Part shown: piece by piece, positions 52,987 through 63,290 of the stretch
Layout of the letters: each line of letters begins with the position of its first letter
Position numbering within the stretch: the first letter of the stretch is position 1
Assembly: GCA_011947345.1 (NCBI GenBank)
Contig: JAAVTG010000519.1
Location: 496,001 to 560,000 of the forward strand
Length of the DNA: 64,000 nt
Reading direction: 5' to 3'
Origin: Phytophthora quininea
Taxonomy: Eukaryota; Oomycota; Peronosporomycetes; Peronosporales; Peronosporaceae
Position numbers and translations under genes: made by a program
Notes under the pieces: generated by a model
Told to the model about the DNA's origin: nothing
The model's database searches: none
What the model saw: the letters and a program-made list of their open reading frames with translations, nothing else

Positions 52987-53722
52987 TCGAACGGTGACCG
53001 AGAGATCAATGAACGCCGCAAGGAACATGGCAGCCTCAATATTTCGCGTTGCTCTGCTTTCAGACAGGTACATGTCCTGTGCGTTTGTTCTGATTTTGGT
53101 TGGTCGAATGGACAGCCGACCCATGATCAAACACATGGAGGAAGCATATACTAGTAATAGCGCCAACAGCATGACAATGAACTCAAGACGGTGGCAACCT
53201 CGCAGCAAGCAAAGGCAGAAGTACAACATCCTTTGCCTATTTTTTACGTTTCGGGGAGGTATGCTCAGGCGGCAGCTCAATCCCGACGGAATGCGTTTGC
53301 ATCTACCCTTTTCGTCCGTGTGGACGGACACGCGGTCGCTGCAAACGACATAGAGCGGGAACAGAGCTGCTTCGAGCGGTGCCAAGGCCGAGCCGACCGT
53401 GTCAACGGGCAGACACTTGCAGTTCACTATGGGGCCTAATTGTCGTGGCATCAGTCGCTTGGTGCAGGACCGGGAAGACTGGGGAGCTGTAGACAAGTAG
53501 GCTGATGAAGGCAAGTAGAAAAGTGTATTGATGAGAGGTTAGGAGGCTGGCTGTTGCCCTGTAGAGCGACATTTGGATCAGCCAGATTAAGAGTAAATAC
53601 GAGAAGTTTTTACAGTCATTGGGATACTTCCGCTACTTTAGGGCATGTGACGTGTGAGCTGTGTCACTTCACACTCCCCTACAGCGAAAACCTGACACAT
53701 GTCCGTGAGGGATAGTCAGTTA
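52987..53722. other. intergenic / transposon-margin DNA
   Basis: Open frames on both strands (for example minus 53514-52957 and plus 53191-53439) overlap and cannot be chosen between. None shows a known motif. Probably old transposon sequence. Confidence 0.3.
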
Positions 53723-53902
53723 CAGAGCTACCTCCCAGTATGACCCAGGGCATTCTGGCATACCCTGTCAAACCCGTTCCTATCTGTATCGGCTTTGATT
53801 AACTAAACCAATACACCCCACGTCATGAGCCTCACCCTCTGCACTTTATACGTGCACAAATCCCGCTGGAGAAGCCCTGGGTGATACTGGGAGGTAGCTC
53901 TG
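53723..53902. mobile_element. Tc1/mariner-type MITE (180 bp) with ~29-bp terminal inverted repeats
   Basis: 53723-53751 begins CAGAGCTACCTCCCAGTAT and is the reverse complement of 53874-53902 with a single mismatch. Both ends are flanked by TA, the target duplication of Tc1/mariner elements. The interior of about 120 bp has no coding capacity, so this is a non-autonomous deletion derivative. Confidence 0.8.
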
Positions 53903-54058
53903 TATATATCTCGCCAGTATCAAACTTTATCGTTTCCAGAATTTAAATCGAGGTAGCCGTTCGTGCCTTTTTACTTTTAAGTATAGGCACGACAACTCGA
54001 GGTTAGATTAAGATTCGACATTTTTCTAGTAGCTTTTAGAAGAGATCTGGACAGTCCG

Positions 54059-55074
54059 ATGTCGCCAGTAGATGTCGCTCAGCAACGCACTTTGGTGCAG
54101 CCTCTTGCAACGGAAAATAGTGCCATGCCGGTGCCTTCGATGGAAGAAGATGACGTCCTGTCTTCTGCCGAGGACGAGAGCGACTCGTCGTCGTGCAGTG
54201 ACGACTATGTGGACGACGATTTCGATAGTGATGACTTTCCAAGTGATGGAGACTCTGGCATGGAGCTTGATCCCTACAGTAGCGACTCGGACAACGAGGA
54301 TGCTTTCGTCCAGCAGCCGACTTGGGGCCCGAATCCGGAGTTGCTCTGGGAGGTTTGGCAGATTGATGACGTTCGCCTCAGCGAGAACTCTGGAGAGTAT
54401 CAAGTGAATGTACTGTGGGATTGGCGTCCAACCCGGGTGCGCGTCGCTACCGAACTTGGGAGCCCATGGATCGCATGGCCGAGACCCACGCTCAGGAAGT
54501 GTGCTTGGCGATTCGATTTAAGGCGAGCGGGATGCAGCATTTTCGTGAGTTCTGCAAGACGGATGACGAGTTTGGCAAGGCCCTGATTGCAGCTGGAGAC
54601 GACTATGCGTGCATATTTCGTGCTTTGGACATAGCTGCTCGTGGTATTGGGCGACCCAACTTGATCCCAGATGCTGTTGTCCAGAGGTACATCGCGGACA
54701 ATGCAAAGCGTGGAGTTGATTTGACGCGTGGGTGTACCTGGAAGCAGTTTTCAGGGCTGTTACCAAAACTGGTTGCTGCGCATTGTGATTTGATCCTAAA
54801 CCAGTTGAAGAATAACCATATCCAGGGCGGTCGTCGTGGTTACCGTGTCCTTCTGGAGCTGAAGTTGGAGAATGGTTTGTACTTGGTTGGCGCGTACAAC
54901 AAGAACTTCTTTGGCCATTGTGTGGTGTTGCGGGTTGTGGACAACGATGAGACGCGCTCTATCATTGACACGGATGCCATGGGCAACGATCACGAGGGTC
55001 CAGTGGAAAACCACACCTGGATCTATTACTACCCGTTTGTGCGACCGTTCCGCGTGTTTGGTCCACGACCTTAA
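54059..55074 (+). CDS. chromodomain protein with putative papain-like cysteine-peptidase domain, frameshifted (~338 aa)
   Basis: ATG at 54059. Residues 30-80 are extremely acidic (DDVLSSAEDESDSSSCSDDY). A chromodomain follows: LLWEVWQIDDVRLSENSGEY, QVNVLWDW and, one frame over after a missing base at 54420-54445, RRYRTWEPMDRMAE. The C-terminal 180 residues have a Cys in GDDYACIFRALDIAARGI, a Trp-centred CTWKQFSGLLPKL, a His in FFGHCVVLRVVDND and an Asp pair in RSIIDTD. The order Cys-His-Asp with 'GH..V' before a strand fits papain-fold peptidases, including those encoded by transposons. It stops at 55074, 80 bp from the oppositely oriented copia remnant. It may be a transposon accessory gene or a domesticated one. 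Confidence 0.5.
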
Positions 55075-55154
55075 GTATCTCCGCGATGTCTAAAGAGGAT
55101 TTCAGCGGGTTTTAATCTTTGGACAATAAACTCTTTTCCTAGCAATTTGTTGTC

Positions 55155-58100
55155 TTATTGAGTCTTATGTTTGGTAACTCTCAGTATATCTCTCATCTTC
55201 TGAAATAATGGTTTGGCTAGTGCTTTAGTGAAGATGTCAGCGCACATTTCACTTGTATTGCAGTACATGATGGTGAACTCCTTTCGAGATACTTTTTCCT
55301 GAACGAAGAAGTATTTGATGTCGATGTGCTTACTGCGTCCATGCAACTCGGGGTTGCTGCATATTTTGATGCAACTTTGGTTGTCTTCTAGGATTAGTGT
55401 TGGTTTCGTGCTTTCATAGCCAATTTCTCTTAGCAGCAGTTTGATGTAGATCAGCTCTTGCATGCAGTAGCAAAGGGCAATGTACTCTGCTTCAGTCGTT
55501 GAGAGAACGACTGTATGATGTCTACGCGACACTCAACTGATGGGACTATTGCAGAACATGGTGATGTATCCACTAATGCATCTGCGAGTGTCAGTGCACT
55601 GGGCGTAGTCCGAGTCTGTAAAGGCCATGAGGTATTCATCTGACTGTAGAAGCTCTAAGTTTTCGGCTCCTCCTAGAGTAATGCCATAATTGCGTGTACC
55701 GCTAAGATAGCGTAGTCCGTGTCTGACAGCTCGCCAGTGAGGCTTGCCTGGGTTAGCTAGGTACTGACTCACCTCTCGAATGAAGTAGGCGAGATCGGGT
55801 CTAGTGCCTGTCATAAGGTACATGAAACTTCCAACAGCTTCACGGTACGGTTTGGCAGCCATTTCAGCCTTGTCGGCTTCATTGTCAGGGCAATCAGTGG
55901 CACTCAGTTTCTGAGCGATAGGCACGCTTTTGGGGTGGCAGTCTAGCATTGAGAACCGGTCCAGAACCTTAGTAGCGTAGCTAGTCTGGTGGATAAAGAT
56001 AGAGCGAGTAGCTTTGTTCCTCTCGATGGTCCAGCCAAGTAGGTAGGATACTCCCCTAAATCGGTCATGTGGAACTTAGAGTGCAAGGCCGATTTGACCG
56101 TAGCGATAACTTGCTTGGACGGCGAGATGATCAATAGGTCATCAACGTAAACCGAGATGTAACAAGGTGCGTTGAAAATCATTTTATAAAACACGCAACG
56201 ATCCTTGACTAGGCGACTGAAACCGAGCTCTTCAAGGTAGGTAGCAAGGATGTGGTACCAGACTCTGGGAGCCTGCTTGAGGCCGTAGAGGCTCTTACCA
56301 AGTTTACAGACAAGGTCCGGGTGGTCTTTGGATTGAAAACCTTCGGGCTGCTCCATGAAGATCTCGACCTCCAGGTCGCCGTTGAGAAAGGCAGTCTTGA
56401 CGTCCATCTGCTCAATCTCGTAATCGAGGATAGCCGCTAGGGTAGGCAGTAGTCGTAGGACTTCCATGCGCACAACCGGAGAGAAGATCTCTGTGTAGTC
56501 TACCCCGTGTTTCTGCTGGAATCCTTTGATGACTAAGCGTGCTTTAAAACGAACGACGCTCCCAGTTTCATCGCGCTTACGAACGAAAACCCATCGACAC
56601 TGCAGTACCTTACGGTTGCGAGGGCGAGGGCCAGAGACCATGTGCGGTTCTCCATGAGCGAGTGATACTCGGAGAGAGCCGCAGCATGCCAGTCAGATGC
56701 GTGATGAGAACGCTCGGCTGCTTTGTAGGTGTTTGGTTCGGGGTCGTAGCGAGCTGCTAAGAGTGTGATGACCGTGTCATGAGTAACCTGTTCCTCCTCT
56801 AGATCGATAGGCTCGTTGAGTAGTAAAGCTTTTGAGTACGTAGATGGGTACTCCATCTTCGAGCGCTTATGTGTAAGAAGAACGGTATCTTCGGACGCGG
56901 CCACTAAAGAGGCTTGGTTGCGTTTGAGTAGGCCACTAAGAGGTGGTAGGAGTTCTTGTTGAACAGGTAGGGAACTGTTAAGAGGGTCAGGGTGGCACGC
57001 TCAAGGAATGTCAGGGTAGGAAACGTGTTTTCTTTGAAAGCGACATCGCGGATGTAAATAATTCTGTTCTCCGTTGTACTGAGGAGTCGGTAGCCTTTTT
57101 TGTTTTGAGGCAAGCCGAGAAACATGCAGAGTTTGGCACGAGACTCAAGTTTGTTGCGATGCGCTTCTGGTGTTAGTGCAAAAGCTGCACAGCCAAACAC
57201 TTTTACATACTGCAGGGAGGGCTTTCGGTCATGCCAGAGTTCGTAAGGCGTGACCCCGGGTGGCAACACGCTGCTAGGCGCCACATTTATCAGGTGAGTG
57301 ACATACTGGCAGCACTCCCCACAACTGACGTGGTAGATCGCCGTCAATGAGTAGAGCCCGGATGCGCTCAAGAATAGTGCGCATCCGGCGTTCTGCAACT
57401 CCATTCTGCTGTGGTGTATAGGCGTTGGTGAACTGAGCATGGGTGCCATACTTATCGAAGATAAGTCTGCCAAGCTTTTCGTACTCTTTACCGTTGTCGC
57501 TCTGAAGACGAGAAATCTCGGGGTCATATTGATTCAGCTGAGCCTCTAGTGTACCGACTTCAGTATTGAAGCGGTTTTTGGCTGCCTTGCGAAATCTTTC
57601 ATAGCACTCATAGAGATCAGACTTGTTGTGCACGACATAGAGGTGCATGAATCGAGAGTAGTCGTCAATGAAAGTGATGAAGTAGTGAGCCCCGCTAAGA
57701 CTGGGATAAGGTAGAGGACCATTGATATCAGAATGAACCTTTTCAAGAGGTGCCTTGGCACGCTCGACATGGCTATTAAATGGAGCACGATGTGCTTTAG
57801 CAAAAATGCATGATGGACAGAAGTATTTCTGGATGCCAGATGCCTGAGAGAACGCCAGCTCTGGAGCCGCTTGGTCTTTAGACATTGTCTGCAAGAGGCG
57901 ATAGTTAGGGTGACCAAGTCTTTTGTGCCATAGCAAAACAGTAGGGTCCATACCTCGTTGGACCACTAGGGCCTGAGCGGGATTGTCGTCCGCAGTGGGC
58001 GCAGCCATGAGTGCCTTGGATGGCATCGGTGGTGGGGCTTGAGCCTTGACTTGGAATAGATCCATGTCAGGAGACAGATGGACATGCATCTTGAAACCTT

Positions 58101-59168
58101 TTCCCACGAAGAACGTGCACTTGCGTAGCGAGTTGAACACGACGCGAATACCGATCTTCAGTAGCTGAGCAATAGACAGTAGGTTGAACTGCATCTCAGG
58201 GATGTAGAGCACATCGTGAAGCTCAGGTTCACGTTGCACACCACTGGTGTCGGACACGCGGAGGACCACATCGCCAATCCCGCGGATAGGCAGCTGCTGC
58301 TTACCACCAACCATGATGGAGCCGGCGTATGGGCGGATCTCTGTGAACCACGATTCTTGATAGGCAGCGTGACGCGTACAACCAGAGTCCACAGTCCAGG
58401 TGGGGTCAAGAGGTGGAGTGGTGGTCGCAGAGAGACCGATCGCTGGAGCCACCATCGTAGTCAAGACAATCAGACCGGCTTCGTGGCCACGCGAGTTGAG
58501 CTGGCGCTGAAGGTCGTGAAACTCACGGGGTTGCCGAAGCGATCATAAATGTCAGGGGCCTTGTAGCCATTGTCCTTGCGAGATGGTCGTGGGCGTTGGC
58601 GGTCATCTTGGCGATTCTGACGAGGGTGCTTCGCCGGGAAGTTGTTGACGTCGTCACGCGGTTTGCATTCAATGATGGAAAAGTTGGCAGGTAGAACCGT
58701 GCCGTCCTTCACCGCTCCCGTTCGCAGATGTTTCTGCAGCACACGACAGTCGCGGACGACGTGATTGGCACGCTGACAGTAGGAGCAGGTGACTGGTCGA
58801 CGAGTCGATTCTTGTCGCGGTGCCACAGGGGTCGGAATCGCTTTCAGCGCAGTTTCGCTACCGGTCAGGGTGGACTCAGGACTCCCCTTTGCAATAACGT
58901 ACTTGCGCTTGGCGTAGTCGTCCAGCACCTTGCGTTCAATGTTGGTCTTGAGGTCGGTGTACGGGATGAACTTCTTGCTACCCTTCCAGATGGCAAGGTC
59001 CGGTTTCCAGGAGCTGGGCATGGCATGGTAGAGGTAGAGGGACTTTTACTCGTCAGTCATCACGATACAAGTCGCCTCAGCCGCACCCTTGAGCGCACGC
59101 TCGAACTCGAGGAAGAAGCCCATGAGGTCGGTGCCCTCCTCGTACTTGATTGTCCCTTTGTGTTGCAT
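55155..59168 (-). pseudogene. Ty1/copia retrotransposon gag-pol, broken and without visible LTRs
   Basis: Minus-strand order is that of copia. Gag remnant (59168-58470) has the zinc knuckle CSYCQRANHVVRDC. The protease site WTVDSGCTRH lies at about 58395. The gag-pre-integrase zinc region HKRLGHPNYR ... CPSC is near 57930-57800. The integrase core has FIDDYSRF (57670), QSDNGKEY (57490) and the TPQQNGVAERRMRT block (57395). The reverse transcriptase has QMDVKTAFLNGDL (56405) and YVDDLLI (56135). The RNase H part has LSTTEAEYIAL (55510) and ADIFTKAL (55220). Frames change near 58470, 57305, 56640 and 56060. In-frame stops lie at 55533 (TGA where Trp is expected before SRRHHT) and near 59048. 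No LTR or primer-binding site was found. The gag start is interrupted at 59154-59168 by the piggyBac array. Confidence 0.9.
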
Positions 59169-61220
59169 TATCTTAGAAATTTAGCGTTAGACAGACTATT
59201 TTTCAGATTTGAGATGCTGCTCTAAAAGCAATTCCTGCTGCTGTTGCAACACAAGTACATGCCGCAAGCCTCGCATCTAAACTTTGTCTGAGGCGCCTCC
59301 GTTGCCTTGCCTGCTGGCAGCTTGCTGGCACAAAGTGCGCAGCGGTGTCGATTTTTCACCAAGCTTGGCAGGTGGCCTGTGTATTGTGCTTGGGGAGGCT
59401 CTGTCTGGACTGCGACATCAACCGTTTTTAGCGATAATGATCCCGACGACTTCCTCTGACGTTTTCGAGACCTATAGCCCGTCCGAGCGGCATCCCAAAG
59501 CATTTCCCAAGCAAGATGTACTCTAAAATGTCGATGCGTCAGTGCTTTTTTCCTTCACTGGCTTTGTGGATGAGGAATGCGTTCAGAATAGTAGTATCTA
59601 CCAGCCAGAAAATAACGGCAACCAATTCCTGCTTGCCACGAGCTGCGTTGAATAATATCCTCGTAGCTGATCACTAATGTCGATACCATTCATGTATTGG
59701 TTGTAGTCATGTATGAGGCGAGGTACATTTACAATAATCTCTCGAGAATCTCCAAATGCTTGTTGCACGTACGCAGGCTTCTTGATAGCCGGTTCAGGGG
59801 GACGACGACGACTTTTCTTTACAAACCACTCTTCCCCATGAATATCATGAATCGTAGTTAGCATCTGAATGGGTTGTTTATCCATCCAAGTAACGATAAG
59901 TACATTTTCGACCACTTTGGAACCAAGTGAGTTCCAAGGAACTTTCCGTTTCTTGGATCTAATATCCATGCTTGAAGGGAAATTTTGAGTTCTCGAGTTT
60001 ACCGTACCGCATGCACCGATTCCCATTTCGCGAAGTTTTTCATAAAGCCTAAAATGCCCGTAGTAGTTGTCCATGTAAATATTAAATTTGTGAGAGCGAT
60101 ACGGAAGCTGGCGCGCAAGGTGCAGCACCATTTCGCCGGTGGTAGTCAAGTCAGGTTCGATAACCACCTCTTCGTCACAACTATAGGGAGAGTGAAACGA
60201 AAAAGCGTAGCAATATCCATGATCACATAAGGCATAGATTTTGTATCCCTCCGTAATAGGTTTTTTCGGCATGTTCACCTTGTGTACTGACTTTCCGGTG
60301 AACCGAATCATCATTTCGTCCACTGCAACATTGGTCTGAGGGAGAAAGTGAGTCTTGAATGCCGTTTGAAGTTGGGTAGCCACCGGCTCGACCTTGTCGG
60401 TCCACGTTTTGGAGCCCGTGTCTTTACTATTTCGTGTTGGTGATAGATGTAGCATACATCGAATTTCTTCAAATCTCCTCTGGCTCATGTAATCCACCAC
60501 AGGCCACGTTGGGAAATCAGGACAGGTCGACCAACAATCACGCGGACGAGCAACGCGAAAGACTCCAAAGTAAATCACTATAGCCACCCATATTGAAAGC
60601 TCTTCAACGGTCAACTCATGCCATTCCTCTGTCCTCAATTTGTGCTTCGGTTTTGTTGCTAGAGATGCCACGTACTCGTTTGTGTTATTTGTGATCGTCT
60701 TCATTAGTTCTTGAGTCCACATCAACCGAAACAACGACAACGGCGACCCAGTGTTAACGGAGTCAGGCAAAACACTATGACTACAATGATCTGGCATTGG
60801 GCTCTTGAAAGGCCGATATGTGTTGCCCTCTGGTGTACTGTTGGTTGCTTGCAAGGCATCGCCAGCTCCTCCCGTCCTAATAATCGTAAACGAAAGAGCC
60901 TGAGGATCGCATATGGCTCTCAATGATGATGACTCAATCTAGCCTCGCTGGTTGCCGCCGGCGTCGTAGCGTCTGAAGTCGAGCCGCTGGCGCCTCTTGC
61001 CGCCAGATAGTCCTTGTACAGATCTTCGAGTCGATCGAACATGCGGTTGCGCCTGATCTGCAGATAGTCTTCATGGCGAATGTTGCGCGTAGCTGCGGCT
61101 TCGGCAGCCTTAGCCAGCTCTTGCGAGCACTTTATTTGGGGGAGGCCTTCTTCTCCATCTTGAATCTTGAAAGGTCACAAGGGCAAATTTGCACTTGCAG
61201 AATAGCGCAACACTATCGGG
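59154..61220 (-). mobile_element. piggyBac-like element, array unit 1 (2,067 bp)
   Basis: Bounded by CCCTTTGTGTTGC at 59154 and ...GCAACACTATCGGG at 61220, imperfect terminal inverted repeats (CCC...GTGTTGCG-TAT). It encodes a DDE_Tnp_1_7 transposase on the minus strand: NVAVDEMMIRFTGKS with NMPKKPITEGYKIYAL, MDNYYGHFRLYEKL, GACGTVNSRTQNFPSS and NQYMNGIDISDQLRGYYS. A C-terminal Cys-rich finger follows (CALCASKLPAG, FRCEACGMYLCC) at 59222-59330. This unit has two private one-base deletions (near 60930 and 59607). It also has shifts shared with the other units: an A-run near 59548, and a C-run near the N-terminus at about 61135. Confidence 0.88.
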
Positions 61221-61221
61221 T

Positions 61222-63289
61222 CCCTTTGTGTTGCGTTATCTTAGAAATTTAGCGTTAGACAGACTATTTTTCAGATTTGAGATGCTGCTCTAAAAGCAAT
61301 TCCTGCTGCTGTTGCAACACAAGTACATGCCGCAAGCCTCGCATCTAAACTTTGTCTGAGGCGCCTCCGTTGCCTTGCCTGCTGGCAGCTTGCTGGCACA
61401 AAGTGCGCAGCGGTGTCGATTTTTCACCAAGCTTGGCAGGTGGCCTGTGTATTGTGCTTGGGGAGGCTCTGTCTGGACTGCGACATCAACCGTTTTTAGC
61501 GATAATGATCCCGACGACTTCCTCTGACGTTTTCGAGACCTATAGCCCGTCCGAGCGGCATCCCAAAGCATTTCCCAAGCAAGATGTACTCTAAAATGTC
61601 GATGCGTCAGTGCTTTTTTCCTTCACTGGCTTTGTGGATGAGGAATGCGTTCACAATAGTAGTATCTACCAGCCAGAAAAATAACGGCAACCAATTCCTG
61701 CTTGCCACGAGCTGCGTTGAATAATATCCTCGTAGCTGATCACTAATGTCGATACCATTCATGTATTGGTTGTAGTCATGTATGAGGCGAGGTACATTTA
61801 CAATAATCTCTCGAGAATCTCCAAATGCTTGTTGCACGTACGCAGGCTTCTTGATAGCCGGTTCAGGGGGACGACGACGACTTTTCTTTACAAACCACTC
61901 TTCCCCATGAATATCATGAATCGTAGTTAGCATCTGAATGGGTTGTTTATCCATCCAAGTAACGATAAGTACATTTTCGACCACTTTGGAACCAAGTGAG
62001 TTCCAAGGAACTTTCCGTTTCTTGGATCTAATATCCATGCTTGAAGGGAAATTTTGAGTTCTCGAGTTTACCGTACCGCATGCACCGATTCCCATTTCGC
62101 GAAGTTTTTCATAAAGCCTAAAATGCCCGTAGTAGTTGTCCATGTAAATATTAAATTTGTGAGAGCGATACGGAAGCTGGCGCGCAAGGTGCAGCACCAT
62201 TTCGCCGGTGGTAGTCAAGTCAGGTTCGATAACCACCTCTTCGTCACAACTATAGGGAGAGTGAAACGAAAAAGCGTAGCAATATCCATGATCACATAAG
62301 GCATAGATTTTGTATCCCTCCGTAATAGGTTTTTCGGCATGTTCACCTTGTGTACTGACTTTCCGGTGAACCGAATCATCATTTCGTCCACTGCAACATT
62401 GGTCTGAGGGAGAAAGTGAGTCTTGAATGCCGTTTGAAGTTGGGTAGCCACCGGCTCGACCTTGTCGGTCCACGTTTTGGAGCCCGTGTCTTTACTATTT
62501 CGTGTTGGTGATAGATGTAGCATACATCGAATTTCTTCAAATCTCCTCTGGCTCATGTAATCCACCACAGGCCACGTTGGGAAATCAGGACAGGTCGACC
62601 AACAATCACGCGGACGAGCAACGCGAAAGACTCCAAAGTAAATCACTATAGCCACCCATATTGAAAGCTCTTCAACGGTCAACTCATGCCATTCCTCTGT
62701 CCTCAATTTGTGCTTCGGTTTTGTTGCTAGAGATGCCACGTACTCGTTTGTGTTATTTGTGATCGTCTTCATTAGTTCTTGAGTCCACATCAACCGAAAC
62801 AACGACAACGGCGACCCAGTGTTAACGGAGTCAGGCAAAACACTATGACTACAATGATCTGGCATTGGGCTCTTGAAAGGCCGATATGTGTTGCCCTCTG
62901 GTGTACTGTTGGTTGCTTGCAAGGCATCGCCAGCTCCTCCCGTCCTAATAATCGTAAACGAAAGAGCCTGAGGATCGCATATGGCTCTCAATGATGATGA
63001 CTCCAATCTAGCCTCGCTGGTTGCCGCCGGCGTCGTAGCGTCTGAAGTCGAGCCGCTGGCGCCTCTTGCCGCCAGATAGTCCTTGTACAGATCTTCGAGT
63101 CGATCGAACATGCGGTTGCGCCTGATCTGCAGATAGTCTTCATGGCGAATGTTGCGCGTAGCTGCGGCTTCGGCAGCCTTAGCCAGCTCTTGCGAGCACT
63201 TTATTTGGGGGAGGCCTTCTTCTCCATCTTGAATCTTGAAAGGTCACAAGGGCAAATTTGCACTTGCAGAATAGCGCAACACTATCGGG
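61222..63289 (-). mobile_element. piggyBac-like element, array unit 2 (2,068 bp)
   Basis: Head-to-tail repeat of unit 1, separated from it by a single T (GGG-T-CCC). The N-terminal frame opens at ATG 63111 (MFDRLEDLYKDYLAARGASG). A further upstream ATG at 63227 (MEKKASP) is out of frame by one C in a C-run. A private deletion in a T-run at about 62332 breaks the frame between NMPK and PITEGYK. The rest (DNYYGHF, GIDISDQLRG, LPLFFWLVDTTIVNAFL) reads to 61607. The Cys-rich C-terminus lies one frame over at 61290-61571. Confidence 0.88.
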
Positions 63290-63290
63290 T

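Noticed and set aside
52957..53514. 185-codon minus-strand frame with a hydrophobic stretch
   Set aside because: It starts with TTG, overlaps the 3' end of the PD-(D/E)XK-like gene and competes with two plus-strand frames. No motif supports it.
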